Shown: positions 42,901 to 57,900, numbered from the stretch's first letter. The stretch is DNA of 64,000 bases from Nemopilema nomurai (GCA_003864495.1 ML133461.1:1570468-1634467), one strand, 5' to 3'. Notes: a model not told the origin generated them from the sequence alone. Numbers and translations are program-made.

Positions 42901-45900
42901 ATGCAAAGGAAGTTCTGTACGAGACTTTAGTGGAAGGCACAGATTTCAACGTCACCACCACGTGGTCAGATGTGAAACATGAGCAGAAAGTTTTACGTGA
43001 CCCACCAACCTCTCCTGGGAATGGCAAGGTACGTAAATCTGATCATGACGATTTTTGTCTTGGACATTGAGTTAATTCCTTCGGGTTATAAACTGTGGTG
43101 ACTCTTTCATGATTTGATTCCTGTTGTTGTGATGGCCATTTATTTAAATTTCGTATGTGCTTGATATGATATGATATGAATGATATGTTTTGAAGAAATG
43201 AGAAAGCCTTGGATATCATTGTGTGTGGATTTATAGTGTTCTTCGATTTTACATTGGCAAGCTAATTCTGTATTTCTGTATTTCTCCCCTGATTGATTGA
43301 TTTTTCCAAGTGACACCATTCATATCGTGCAACTTTATTTGAAGCGAGGGACTTTCTGGTTTTTCCTTGTAGAGTCATTTTATATCAACAATTGCTAATG
43401 GGCCAGTTACAAATTGGGCCCAGTTTGCACAGGACAGAAGCACCGAGGCGGTGAGCCTAAGTGAAATCGAAGGTAATCATTCAAAGTTAATACCATTGCA
43501 AAGGCCGATTTCTGTTTTAGAGAAGCAAGTGCCGCTCCCATGCATACGTGGATGGGCTCACTAAGATAATACTTCCAAAACTTGCGTCTTTGTTTGATGA
43601 CAGTAAATCTCTAGCTGAGCAAATCAGCCTGTCAAAATGGAAAAAATACCGTTATTGATATGATCATTTTATGTTATGTTTATTATTCTTATTTTGCTTT
43701 GCATCATTTTTTATTTTTGCTATCAAATATTTGGTTTTAAAAACATCTGCTTTGTACAATATTCCATCTCCCACTATTCAATAGGCGTACAAAAGACTGA
43801 CATTGTCACAAAAACACAACCCAGTTATAGTGACGGGTTGTCTTTATTCCATATGGCTAGATAGGCTCTAGCCACTTGCCTTTTTCGCGAAGCTATCCAT
43901 TTCATTCTAAGTCCATTATCCTCATCTTTATTTTCGTTCTAGATTTTACACTCACTTTCTTCAATTTGCTAAAAGTTTGTCATTTGTTTATAAGGAAACG
44001 TTTCCTTGCAAAAACTTCAAGCCCGATTTCAAAATCAAGCCAAAGCATTTATAATGTCTCAAGAAGTCTGCAAATAAAAAATAGAAAAGTTTTTACCTAA
44101 ATGCCTTAAAATCAGCCAAGGAAATTTGAATTCTCGATTCAAACAAATTTACCTGAGCAATTTGTCCCCGAAAATTAAATTGCCTTGCCAATAAATCTCC
44201 TGCTGATTCCCTTGAAAAATACTCAGATTCTCAGGCTCTAATTTTAAATGGAAAATAAATCTTTCACAGCTCTTTCACATTTTTATGGTCTAGTTGCATT
44301 TTTTATTTTGTTATCAGACAGTTTATTTGAGTTTAGTTACTTAATTCATTCATTCAGACCTTTATAAAAAATTAAACAACGCGAAACAGCTTTTGTTTTG
44401 CGTCAAGTTTACTAGAAGGCCAAAGGCCTCGCTGTCTTATTGCTGGCCTAGGCCCTTCTTTAGACTAAACTTCCTTGCAAGTTAGACAAACAACATAGAG
44501 CTTAGTAGTCGCAGATAACAGTTATTTCCAGAAAAGGATAATCTTGGATCATTTTCGTATGATTTTTGCATGAACTCAGTCCACCTGCAATGAGATTTGC
44601 CCTGTGAGATCAGGTGTCTGGCATGATCGTTGAAGATAAACGTCCAATTTCGCTCACAATAGTCTTTTAAACCTTTTAAAGTAACTCGGATGTTTTTCTT
44701 TTAATATCATGGTATTATTATCGGTTCGATGACTTGTAAAGCCCCCCTTTTTTGCTTCTTACATCTCACCATCAGCTTTTCTGCCACTACTTACTTTTGG
44801 TGCTTTTCCACTATATGGAAAGGCCACGGAAAAATATTTAGTGATATTTTAATAGCTGTCCTCTCTAGCTGACAATCTATTATTTTCTTTTTTTCTTTTT
44901 TCTCTGATATTGACTAGTACTAGTATTCCCCCCAAAGTGAATGGCAGTCAATTTTTGCGATTTCCATTGCGGTCTTTGTCTTGATCAAACTTCCTTTGAC
45001 TCTTTGCTTATGTTTTGTTTGGCACCAGACCTCTTACAGCGCAACCCTAACTTCCCAGGACTATCCTTGCCTTTGCCAAAAACACAGGTTGAACATTTTC
45101 GTAATGTTTTTGTTTTTAGAATTTCCCCTTTGAAACAGTTTGTATGTGCTGTGGGATTTGACATTCCATAGCTCTCTTCCAATGTCGGTTTTTAAATTGC
45201 CCATTTTCAAACCACTTGGTGTCAAGCAGCGAGTGGAGAATGCATGGGCTGACTGCTGGTGGAACGGGGTCTTAAGGTTGCGTGGCCAGGTAAATCGATG
45301 TGAATTGGGGCTTCTAAAACTCATATTTGATTGTTTTGCTATCTGAAACTGAATCTCGTAGGCAGCATGGAGTACCTGTGTGTTTGTGTTTTCCGCTGTG
45401 GCACTTAGGGCCCAGGTACCAGTTTTGGGTGCAATGAAACCAGCGATTTGCTATCAGGCCGTGACAGGCAAACGCAACTTTCACTCAACAGTGTCAAACA
45501 GTTACCGAAATATTCAATCGCTTGTTCGTCTTTATACGTCGCTGAATGTTGTTCAGTGAATGCTTGACGGGCGCCAGAATGATTTGTTGGCCGAGTCCCA
45601 GTAACTTGCACCGTCGATAACGATACGGAAATGGTCTGACTTTATGAATACCCTGTTTACACGGGGTACAACTAAGACCAACCTTCTTGACTTTAAATCC
45701 AAGGGCGGTTGAAAGTCATCTTGATATGTTAACAAATTCAGGGAATGGGATGACCAGGCAGTCATGGAATCGAGACTGGCAGCCTCTTATTCAACCTAAG
45801 AACCTGGTTTAAGAATTATATCATCCCATGTTTGTTTCGTCAAATATATCATTATGGCAGCAAAACTGGTTTTCAGTTACTTAATACAATTGAAATTTTT

Positions 45901-48900
45901 CAGAGAAGTGTCCAATGATGCTTCCCCCACGCAAGTTTTATCCTGAAACCCCCCATGAGATGCAAAAATGCCCAAAACCCACCCAAATAGAGAGACAATG
46001 ATTACTGTTCAAAGCGTTAGCACGTTTCGACTTAACCGAAAGCAAGACATTTAATCTCAGACCGAAAGACGTTGTTTGATGTAAAGAGCAAGGTGTTGTG
46101 TGTAATCCATATGAAATTGGGATATTCTATAATCATTCCATCACAAAGCCGTTGCCATGAAATTTGAACCATAGTGGATTGTTACTGCCGTGACTTTTGT
46201 AATTTCCGTTTCTTTTGTTGAAAGTCTAGTCATTAAATTACCTTTAATTATCGGCATGTAATTTTATCTTGAAGTTGACTTTTTTCGCCCGATTCATTAA
46301 CGGGAACACCGCCTTTCCTTACTGAGGTGTCTTGAGCTGTGCCGCCCCCAAAAATATTTCTTGGCCAGAGTTATAATTTTGGTTGACTTGTAACAAAACA
46401 TTTTTTTACTGTTCTACCTCCCTAAAATTTCCCCCTTTTTTCACTTTATTTTTTACCCCTACCGCTGCACTCTGCCATCAACTTGTCCAAAATACTGGAA
46501 AAACTCAAGTATTATGGTAAATTTGCATTAGACATATACGTCCTGTTATTCTCACTATAGAAGCATTCCCGTTTTGGGAGCATATTCGACCTCCAGCTTT
46601 CAGCCTCCAAAATTGTTTTATCTTCTACGTGAAAATAATCGTGGGACCTCGCAAAGTTGCATGAGTGTCCTAAGCCTTCTTTTCAAAAGCTTTTTGTTTT
46701 CTATTGTTGTGCATTACCAAAGAAATCGAACGCGTTAACAATAGAAGACTGGACCTCAGTGTTCTTATCAACATTAACAACAATGTTTTGGTTTTATTCA
46801 ATCGTCCTATGAAGTTGAAACAACAGGAGGAGAAAAACATGCGTTATGAAGTTGTTATTTATTGAAGTAACTGAAGTTCACAAGAGCGTGGGTTTCTGGT
46901 AGTAGAGAGGATTTCGCTTCGTTCGTTTTAATTGCAACGAAAGCCGTTTATTGCTGATCTTGGGAAATAGGCCTAGGCATGTACAGTCAGCTGAGCTTAC
47001 AATGGGGCGGAAAGTAATTTTTTACTTGGCGATGTCAATAAATGACTGGATCGAAAGAGCCGATAATATGGATACTCCTGGATGAATGAAACAAACGTAT
47101 AACAGTTTATCACTTGGTCTACTGTACGGATTGTATTGAGTATTGCTCAAGCTATTGTGACCGTCGGAAAAGAATTTTTGTAGGACCTTTGACAGGTAGT
47201 GATAAAGTTTTAGTCCAAAACTGTAACTGCATTGGCTGTCACCATAAATAAAGACGTGAGGTGAGATTGTTCCTTTTCCCGAATAAAGTATTGTGGGAAC
47301 TCCTGTTGTATTGTCTTGGAAGAGAGTCTTTGTTTTGATAAACGGTGCCAGACAGACTGTCTCAGACAGACTGGCTTGTCTTTTTGGTTTATGTTTTCTT
47401 GCTGAGTTACCTGTAGGCGAAAGGAAACTTGTTTGAATTTACAGAAATTTAAGATCTGCTCACTTTGACGTGAGTGTTTCAGCATGGTGTGTATTGAATA
47501 CTAACTGTCGAATATCAGTGTAAATATGTTCACCCTTGGAGACGTCGCGGATATTCTTGATGATGCCCTCGACATGGGCATAAATATCGTTGATGCATTG
47601 CACAAGCTTGCGGATGCAGGTGATAAAGGCCGAGTATCACGAGATAATTGTCGAAGTGAGTTAGGATTGTCTGGAAACACGGATGGCTCAGGATCTGCAA
47701 GTTTACCAGTGAGCAACAAAAGTGAGACATATACACAAGAATATAATGATGGGCCTGGGGCAGTTGGTGTTATTGGCTCAAACAAGGAACATTCATCATC
47801 ATCAACAATAAAACCTGACTATGAAATTAAATGTGAAGAAAGTAATGAAAATTACTATCCTGATTCTTCTTCTGGCATAGAGGATTTAAGTGGGTACTCT
47901 AGAGGTGAAACTTTTGCTGTTGCTGGTAATGTAGAGGAGTCTCCATTGAAATTGTCAAGCTGCAAATTATTTGGCCAGTCAGAAAAGCCGTCACAGGTGA
48001 ATGAAAGACATGATTATGAGGATATTGGATCAAGCCAGGAAGAAGAATACTATGATTCACCACTGAAAGATTACAAGTCGAAAAAATGGTCAACTACTTC
48101 AGCGCTAAATCTAGAGAATGATGAGCTTGAGCCAATGTTTGTAAGAGACTTCTTGGAATCACCAGTGAAAAAGGCTTCTACCGGCAGCTATGATTCTTCA
48201 GAATATGAGAATGACATGCCAAGTGATTACCCTACGCCAAAGAGAAGAAGAAGAAATACATACAGCATTGAATCAACACCTGTAAGTGAGGCAGAAGAAA
48301 AAGGTCTTCCTATAATAGACGCTCTGGATGATCTTTGCTGGATGGCAGATTGTTTTATTAATGAGAACTGGAATGATAGGGACAAACAAATGCCAAGCAG
48401 GGAAGATCATGGGATTGATCAAGAGGAGTTCTTTGGATACTACAGTGGGGAGGAGGAGATATCTCCCACAGCCTCAAGGTTGATAGATGAAAAGATTTTT
48501 GCTTTGGACAGAGAAACTGCAAAGGCATTGGAAAGCTTTCAGAATGCTTCAAAAGGAAGAGGAAGTGAATTAGATGATAATTACATGCAGAAAGACAGGG
48601 CTTCAGCAGCTTCCAAACAGCCATCAACCAGCATACACCGAGTTGTAGATGACAGCATTGCATATATTGGAGACCAAGCAAAACTTGTCTTGAAGTCTTT
48701 TGAGGCACTGAAGAACCTGAAGCAGTATAATATTGGTAAAGGTAGTTTTCAGTCGGCAGATGATGCTCATGATTCCAGAGTATCCATAGCAAGTGATTTT
48801 TCTTCTCCTGTCTCTCACAGTACACAACCCATGAAACATGGAAAGTCTCAGGCAAACTTACTTCCAGATAAACTGAGACATGGTACAGGTTTGAGTAGTC

Positions 48901-51900
48901 AAGTAGATACAGTTTTTCCTGTTGATAATTCTGATGGCCAGTTTAAAGACAGTAAGATCTTGGTAGGAGATATTGACAGTGAGAATTTATGTGCAGAACA
49001 ATCAGCAACATATTTGGAAGAAAGTTTTCCTTGTGAATTTAAAACAGTAAAAGATGTCTTATATGAATACTCTGAGGATAAGCATGTCTAGAAAGAGGAA
49101 TAAAGAGCCTTTTCAGAAAATGTATCTTCTTCCAAATATGTAAAAAGGCCTGGAACATTTGTTCTTGAATGCAGTGAGAGTTTAGCATCTGCCAACTTAT
49201 GTACAACATACATGATGAAGCTATTGCCTGTAATGATGGGTTTGAAAAAGAGGTTAAGAAAAGTGACACAACTTTTCACAGTAAGTTTGAAGATTATGGT
49301 GAAGCACAGCTTTCTCACCCACATGATATTTCTGGCTCTGATGTTCCTACTTGTGGTGATAAGGAAGGTGTCTGTATAACAGAATCTGGTATTGAGAAAA
49401 GGTACAGAACAAGTGGTGAGCATTATGAGGCTGAGTTGGAGTACCCAGATGACAAAGTAAACTGGCAGACAGCAGAGGGTATCATGAAGGAGGGAAACTA
49501 TTACAGAAAAATATTATCTAGCAAGAGGGAAAACTGTGATAAGAGAGCTACAATGGATTCTAACCACAGTAAGGTTGTCAGCAAACAAGATTTGGTTGAT
49601 GTTGTGCCAGTAAAAAGGAGGCCAGGAACTTTTGTTTTGGATGAAGCACAAGTGAAGCAATCTCCAAAAGACTCAGTGGATTTACTCCTGAAGGGGATGT
49701 TTCAACTAAGAATGCAAGAAATGATGAATGGGAAAATGCAGACCAGGTTGGTAATCATGAAAGCTTAGTAGCAGGTCATTCCAGTACAAATTCTTCAAAA
49801 GCAAAAGAGAAGGACACATCAAGTAAAGTTCTGCAAAAAAGTGCAAGACCTGGAACTTATGTTTTGTATAAAGTTCATAATGAAAATGGACAGCAAGAAA
49901 AAAAATCAGAACATTCTCTTGCCTGTGCAATTGGTAACCAGAGTGGAAATGGTGGTTTAAGTTCTGATGCAACTAACATTGTGTCGAAGCAAAACCATTC
50001 AAGTGGGTTACATAATGTCAAGCCAAGAGTTGATGTTTTCTCAACAAAGGCAACAGTCAATGAAATGAGTGCAATTGGTAGAGGTGAAAGTCCTGTTGAG
50101 TTTAAAAAGGATGTTAGTTATAAAGATAGTAAGGGAGATTTTCAAGGAAGTAGGATGGGTGATGTTTCTGATTTCAATGGTGCTAGAGTTGAGTCTGGTG
50201 AAGTTGGAGTTACCTCTAATGGTGGTAATTGCCATGGCAGACAGGAAGATAAGCAGACCCAGAGAAAAGTTAAGAGACCAAACACATTCCTGTTGGAAAG
50301 TGCAGATAAAAAAGCAAATGAAGCTAAAAATTCACAAGACGATGACGCAAACGATATTGTCAAAGATACTGACAGCAATTCCGTAGGTACTGTTTCTTTG
50401 GGAAATGCAAGGACCAGAAATGAAGAAATTGAAGTTACCGGAACCAGAAATCATAGTAAAAGACCTGGTACATTTGTGTTAGAAGTGGGAATTACTGAAG
50501 GTATTAAAGAAAATGGAGATGTTTTAGATGAAGGAAGGAGTACAGCTGAAAAAAGTATTGCTGAGGATGATGATATTTCTTCAAAGAGAAGGGGCAGTAC
50601 TGGAAAAAGGGTGAGAAGACCTAATACGTTTGTTTTAGAGAAAGTTGATACGAATAAGGCTGTCGTAAAAGATGCCACGTTTGATAATATGGAAGGTGAT
50701 GCAGTGACTGCTGATAATGATGATGCAGATGATGCCAGTGCTTCGACATCAGAAAATTTAAGTACTCGCAAGGATTTCGCAAGGCCAAGTGCATTTGTGC
50801 TCGAGCGCAGCCAGCAGAACTTAAGTGCTGAAACACAAATGGAAATCGGTCGAAAAACCACGTGAAGATGCCTCGTCAAAGCCCAATGAAGAAGGACCAC
50901 GTGAAGAAGGCAGAGCTCACATGCGACCGAGAACGTTTATCATTCAAAAACAGACACCTTTTACGAACATTACAAATAGGGTAGAATACAATGATGGGGA
51001 CGTGGTGGATTCAGAAGTGGTGGATAGTGAGTTTGACAACGATGTGGACACGTCTGCAGTTTATGGGTCATATGAAACAGCCATAGAGAACAGAAAGGAT
51101 TCAACCGAAAGTGAAATGGTCGATGAAAGTGCCAAAAGAGACAATGACGTCACAACAAGCTCTTGTCAACGTGGTAAGTCGAAAAAGTCGAGACCGGGAA
51201 CTTATACGATCGGCAATGGCGAAGTGGCTAGCAAGAGCCAGCGCGAGGAGTTGGAATCATACATCATGCAGCCTGGGTTTCATACTGTGGAGGTAGCAGT
51301 TTTCAACGATGGCCAAGAGTGCCCTACTACAGAATTAAGCGGGAAGGCAACAATTACATCGCAGTTAAGCGAACAAGCAGACAAAGATACAAGTAATGGC
51401 GTGACTTATGGGCGAGCAAAGGCTGCATCGAATCTAGGCGAGAAAGAAGAGGAAACTGGGGAGATAAACACAGAGAGGTTCGTGTGTGCGCCGGATCAAG
51501 AAAATACAAAAACTTCACGAACAGTGCCCGCGAAATCTGCTTGTGATTCAGGGCAAAATGAAAAGGAGACAGAAGAAATTATGGAGATTGTTGAGAAGCC
51601 AATTAGCATGACTTGGAGAGTTCTGCAGCAAATGCCGGACCCGCTCAATAAATCAGTGAAAGCTACACCTTGTAACAATGGTGCGGATTTTGCAGTTGAT
51701 CATGTCAAGTGCAAAGACAAACAAAATTTCAAGGAAGAAACTGGTTTGAATTGCATTTCAGTCAAAAGCATTCAATCGATGAATGGTGATGGGATTGCAT
51801 CTGCACCTACTGATTCAATAGAGGAATCCACAGGCAATGACTCCTTTAATAATGATGGCTGTAAAGATGATAATCCTCCCCATGACGGATCCAATGCTAG

Positions 51901-54900
51901 TGAAGTTAACGCTGAAAATAAAGGGCGTTGTTCAGAGAAGACTGTCAAGTTGAGAAACCGGGCTCAGAAAAATGCCAGTGGAATTGCGGAGGAGCCTAAA
52001 GAGAGAGTTTCAGTGACTGATTTAGTTGAACGTGAAACAAAGGAGGAAAAAGGAGATATTGTTGTTTTGATTGGAAGTAAAGATTCTGCTGAGACTGATA
52101 ATAAAAACGAGTTTTACATAAGCCAGATAAAAAGCAGTTTACCGAAGCCTGCGACGTTAAAGGAAACAGCTGATGTTGACGAGGAAAAGAACTCAAGTAT
52201 GAAATTTTCATTAACTTCTACGGTCAAGATAAAGGAAGGTGCTGAGTTGAATAATAAGAAAGTTAAACAGTTGAAAGGGATTTCTCCTACAAGACTGATT
52301 ACATCGAAATGGCAGATGATCATGCTGTTTTATCAACATTCGCTGAATGTGATTGTAGTCCAGACGAGAATGATAACAATGGAGCAGCTGTCCTCGACTT
52401 TTCAAAAAAACCTGCCGAAGACCGGGTGCGCGAATTGGAAGCAGATGAAAGCAAGGAAGTCGTAGGCCAAGGTGGGTCGCTGCAAGGTGATTACCATGTT
52501 TCGGAAACATCGGTTGGTTTAAGGGAAGTGCTGCTAAGCCAGTTTGCCGAGTCGACCAAGGATGGGTCGAATCATGCAGTCGATTTGATGCGATCAAGAA
52601 TCACCATGATTCATTTGCTGATGATACAGATGCTATCAACTCTCGTGCAGGCTTAAATGAATTTGATGAATCAGTGGGTGACGGAGTAGAAGAGCAGAGA
52701 ACAGAACTTAAGCAAACAGATCCAAGTGCATTTGAAGCTGATGAGGAGATGGCTAGAGGCAGAATCGCATTGAAACTGGAGATCAACATCTCAGACATAA
52801 ATGAGAATTTCAATGACGGAAGCTTTGCAAGTGGTAAAGGACAACCACGGAAGAAAAGACAGAAGCCTCACAAAACTAAAATAGGAGAAGGGAGTGAAGA
52901 TTCGCATAGCGCTGGAAGCAGAGAAAGTGATAAGGTTGAGTCACAAGTCGATTTAGATGATGCAGAGGATGCTAGCAGAGGTATTCAGCTAACGTTTGCA
53001 ATAGATGAACGGAAGGAGAATGAAAGGAGCAATTTTGATTATGCAAGCCAGGGAATAAAATTTGATGTGAAATTGGACGATGATAGCAAAAAGACAAATA
53101 GATTGCCAGATGACCTGAGGAGAAGATTGTCCAGCAAAACTCGGAAGAAAGTCAAGGAAAGACCAGGTACATATGTCTTGAACAGTCCGATTTTCAGTAG
53201 AGATGAGCACGAAGACGAATCTGTGATTCAAAAGTGTCTCGCAAGAAGAAGTCTAGGCTCACCAGGCGATTTCAACTTGCAGGATGAGATCAGAAAGGCT
53301 GTGGAGAAAGGTCGATTGGAAATGGAAGCGGAAGATCGGGAGGGGAATTTCATCGAGAAGAGCAGTGATGCACATGGTGGAGAAAGTAGCAGGCAAGGCC
53401 AAAAGCAAACACAGGATTCAAAAAATGTTTGCATGTCTGGTGTTAAACACCCGAACAAAGATGTGGAAGGAACAGAGAGATCTTCCAACGCTAAGAAGTC
53501 GCCACGACCAGGAACGTACGTTTTAGAAAATGTCGAAGAAGGCATTGCTTTGCGTAAGGCCGGAAGTGTTATCGAGGCGTCGCCACGTGTCATGAGTGAG
53601 ATTTCTAGTGATCAGGGTACTAAAGAAGGTGATGTTTGTAATAGGGGATCACTGCAAAAGAAAGGTGATAAACGGGAATCGCTAGATAAGTTTAGGAAAG
53701 GCTTCGAGAAGCAGAGAATTGGATTCTTTGTCGATTTAGGCCAGCAGAAGAAAGATAGAACGCACCAGAGCTGGACATTGAGAATTGTCAGCTGATGCTG
53801 AGAACATTGAAAGAAGGTCATGGCTCGGTGTTGTTGATGAATCTGAAGCCAGTGATCTTGAAATTGCGGGAAGGGAAGAGGCTTTTTCTGGTAGAAAATT
53901 GTTTCATGGAAAGCAAGATGAACCACAAAGCCAAGATTGTCTATCGGAAGTGGAAACTTGGACGAGTGTGTCTGCTTCTGTGGAGTTAGAGAAGCAACCG
54001 AGCGCGCAGGTCGTAAAAAAGCGTAATGGCTTTCAAGAGGAATGCACTGATTTCAGCGAGAAGGACAAGGAACTTAATTCCAAGGTCAATATTTGGATTA
54101 ACGAATCAGCAGCAGATGAATCGCCGGCTATTGTAATGGTTAATAATTCATCAAATGCGCTTGAAGGTGAAGCGTTTTCTGATACACGTAGAGATTCAGG
54201 TGTTGCAAAGACCAAAGGAATCCGAAATTTTTACGAAGGCAGAAATGCGAGTAGCAGAGATGATGTCGATAAGCGAGAGATGGTCCACGAAGATGAGGAA
54301 AGTATGGATGGCCCTTCTGCAATTGAAGCAGCTGTTGTATGTAGAATCAAGGATGAGGATTCCATTTTCACGAGAGATGCGAATGATGCACAAAGAGATT
54401 GCTTTGAAAATGAGCTGGGTCATGAACAAAGGATTTCTACTGGATTTAGCGACTCGAACAAGGCCAGGTATAGATCTTGGGAAATAACGCCTGATGCAGA
54501 GAGAGAGGTTTTGCATAGGATATCATCTCTCAGTGAACAGGAAATGAGAATGGCAGGCACGCACGAAACTGTTGCTGAAAAGCGCAAAATCAAGGAAGAT
54601 GAGGGTGTCAACAATTTGATCGAAAAACAAAGGAGTGAGAATTCGTGTTTCTCTGACAGCAAGATTTTGAGATTAGCGGAAAAAAGGAATGCATCTGATG
54701 GAGTTAATGGTCAGCCAATGCATGCTCCAACGCGAGTAGCAGATACTTCCGTCGCAGAAGCCAGAAATAGAAAAAGTGATTTTTTTGTCGTAGAGTATGA
54801 TTCGTGTAGAGTTGATGCTGAAAGTGTTGAAGAAAAACGTGAAGATACAAGGAAGAACTCCCCTCGAGGAGGGGAATGTTTCGTTATAGGAGAAGAGTTT

Positions 54901-57900
54901 GACGCTTCTAGAGTTGCACGAAGGAAAAGTAGAGATCGAAAACGTGCCAGTGGTGCTACACAGCTAGAACCAGGGACAGAGACAAAGGGTGTCCAGAGAA
55001 AAGAAACGTTTGTTATTAGGAAGTCTATTGACTCAAATGGCGAAGGAAACATGAAAACAGAAGAATCTGCCGGTTCACCTGGTAGAAGCAGTAGTGAAGT
55101 TGTTCACAGTGAAATCGGACGTGAAGTTGTACAAGAAGCAGAAAGTATTAGAACAACTGAGGAGTCAACTTTAACAACAATTGTTGATAGAGTTGACAAT
55201 GCTGTGCTGAATAATAAACATGAAGTCGATATGGAAGCGAGGCCAGGCCAAGATGAGACTGTTGTGGAAGACTTTGATCTCTATGTTTCCAACGGCAGCC
55301 GACCTTCTAGTGGGATATCAGAGCCACAGTCAAACATTGCCGACGCAGAAGGCGAACAGAAGTCTAATAGAGCAGACAGCCTTGTATCCGTAGAGGCTGA
55401 CGGTGAACGGGGTAGGATTCAGGACGGCCGGTTGTGCTTTGAGGAGAGTAAAGTCGAGCTCACAATTCAACGGCCAGCAGCCTCAAGTGAGAAGAGGCCC
55501 TTTGACCGTCAGCTTTCGACTCAGTGGTGACAATGTCCCACAGAACCGCATCGAATGCTGACGTTAACTTTAATTTGGCGGGTAATTATGAAAGAGGTAG
55601 GGCAATTGATAGGCAAGTCTCCGAAAACGCTCAGCTAAATGAGGCAGGTATAAGAGAAACTTTGGCTGCCAATAGCGCTTCACTGAGCATGCCCAGCCTG
55701 GACAGCGATTTAACAATGAATCCCTTCAAGCTACCGCGGACGGTAAGAACGCAGAACCTTGGCCATCGGCCGCTGAGCTATGACGTGGCCCGAAAGCCGT
55801 TGCTGGAGAGGCTGGAAAAGCTGTGCACTTTCATGACCAAGTCCCTGACCAAGCTAAATACAATGAGCGAGGATGAGTCCGAGATTGTAGTCAAGGTTGA
55901 TAAAAGGCACGGAAAGGAGGATATGTATTTGCAAAGGAGGCTATTCCAAGAGAAGAGCAATAAGCAACACTTTGATCCCGCAGGCGAACGAGAGGAGCAG
56001 TTTTTTGATGAAAGAGACGAAGAACGGTTGGGACGCGTTAACGATAATGCTCGTGTTACTCATGAAGAGGCTGGACATCCTGGAACAGCTGCTCCACGTT
56101 CTGAGAACACCCGAAAGCGGCCGGGGAGGCAGCGACATCAGCGTGTAAAGAAAGGTTTGTTTCAGCAGATAGCTTTGATAGGCGACATGCTGTAATTCTT
56201 TGCTCTTGTGGCTGTCGGGGGAGGGAGGGGGCAAGAGTAGGGTTATAGGTAATCGGTCTTTTGCTCAGTTGAATATATTAGGGTGGATCGTATGCTGTTG
56301 TTTGCATTTAAACCAAAGTCGTCAATAAACCTCTCCTTTACATGAAGTGATTGAGCCCTTTGGTACTTTAAAACGTTTTAGTAAGTTGCGATAAAACTGA
56401 TCTAAATAGATTCTAATTGAAAACTTTTTAATCCAATATAAAAAGGTACATGCAAAATTAGTTAGTTACCTAATTAAATCAACTATACAGAACAGAAACT
56501 ATTATACTATATTGCAAGGGTAGCAATATGTCATGACTTCCTCCTAATACTAGACATATACGTAATCACAATGTTTAAACGATTTCATAATGAAATGAAA
56601 TGCAAGAAATATAAATCGAAATAAATCAATCGAGTCAAAATATAAAGATTTGAGGCCTTCAATTTTAGAAATCTACGGTGAATCTTAGCCCACCCATCTT
56701 CATCGCAAGAGGAAGCGATTTGGCCTAAGATTGTTTACTTTTCTAGAATGCTCGAGTATGCTCCCATCAATGGGGCGAGTTCTTTTAGGATGTCCGATTT
56801 TTGTAAACATGTCTTTGCTACTACCTCGTACTAATGAATTAGAAATGAATCTAGTTTGTGGCTTCCTGTCTTCGATATATTGTGATGACCATGAAACGCA
56901 GATTAATATTGCATCAATCACATGATAATTGTTAGTAAAGTTAGAAAAACATGACAATGGGCCGACTACAGATATTTTAGAAGACTCGTAATCTACGTTG
57001 ACTACATTAACTAGACCATCTTTTCGGGTCTTCTGTTTCTCATCCACAAGCCATTCTGGGTAGTGCCATTTTGAACAAGCTTGGAGTTATCGAAGCATAG
57101 TTTGCTCAACTATATTTGTATAATAATTTGAAGGAAGAGTTGGCAAGCTATTTCTGTAAAGGGGAAATGAAACTAGTTCAAGAATGAATTAAAGATGTTT
57201 GAGTATAAAGTCAAGTGTTGTAGCTGTCGCATCCACTGTGATCAGCAAGACTTTAAAATCGCCCGAAACTTTCAGCAGTAGTGTTGCAAAACTTATAACT
57301 TTACAAAATAATCATTTACTGCCTTTTTATTTAGTTCTTTTTGTTGAACTACCTTCAGTTTCGGTAGATGACAAATATTCCGCAATTTTGTCGAAAAGTT
57401 CATTGCATCCCAAAGGTAGCAATTTTGTTAATCCCAAAGTTCCTGTTTAGGACTTAAAAGAGACATGACGTGAATTGTGTCTTGTGGGCTTTAAAACACT
57501 GGCTCGCTATACTGTTTTGTTTTTATCGATTCATTCATATAACCATTTCTTTTCAAAACATTATGGGGTTGAAATGCCTGTAAATTGTTTAGTGACGCAT
57601 TCTGACTGGGCTGGGCTGCAAGGACCGTTGGTTTGGCGTCGAAACCCTGACAATGGCAATTTGTGCCAGGGACTCAAACGCACTCCGAGTATGCCAACTA
57701 GGTATACTCGTGTGATCCAAGGTTTCTAAGTAGGTCTGTCCTTTTTCGCAGTTTTTGGAGAAGTTAATTGTATATCAAAAGTTTAGAGAGTTTTTGTCTT
57801 TTTACAGGTATTCAAATATTAATTGGTCCTACGTCCTAAACATTAATACTAACAGTCTACCTGACTTTTTGTTTCTAGACGACCATGAAGACGGGGGGTC

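Noticed and set aside
45140..45346. Exon candidate VKQRVENAWADCWWNGVLRL in the long CAMSAP intron
   Set aside because: The donor is good, but the available acceptors give phase 0, which does not join the phase-1 exon at 43472, and no CAMSAP similarity is seen.
48358..54662. Numerous minus-strand ORFs of 60-165 codons opposite the CAMSAP block
   Set aside because: Antisense of Ser/Glu/Asp-rich coding sequence, which is poor in antisense stops; no homology of their own.
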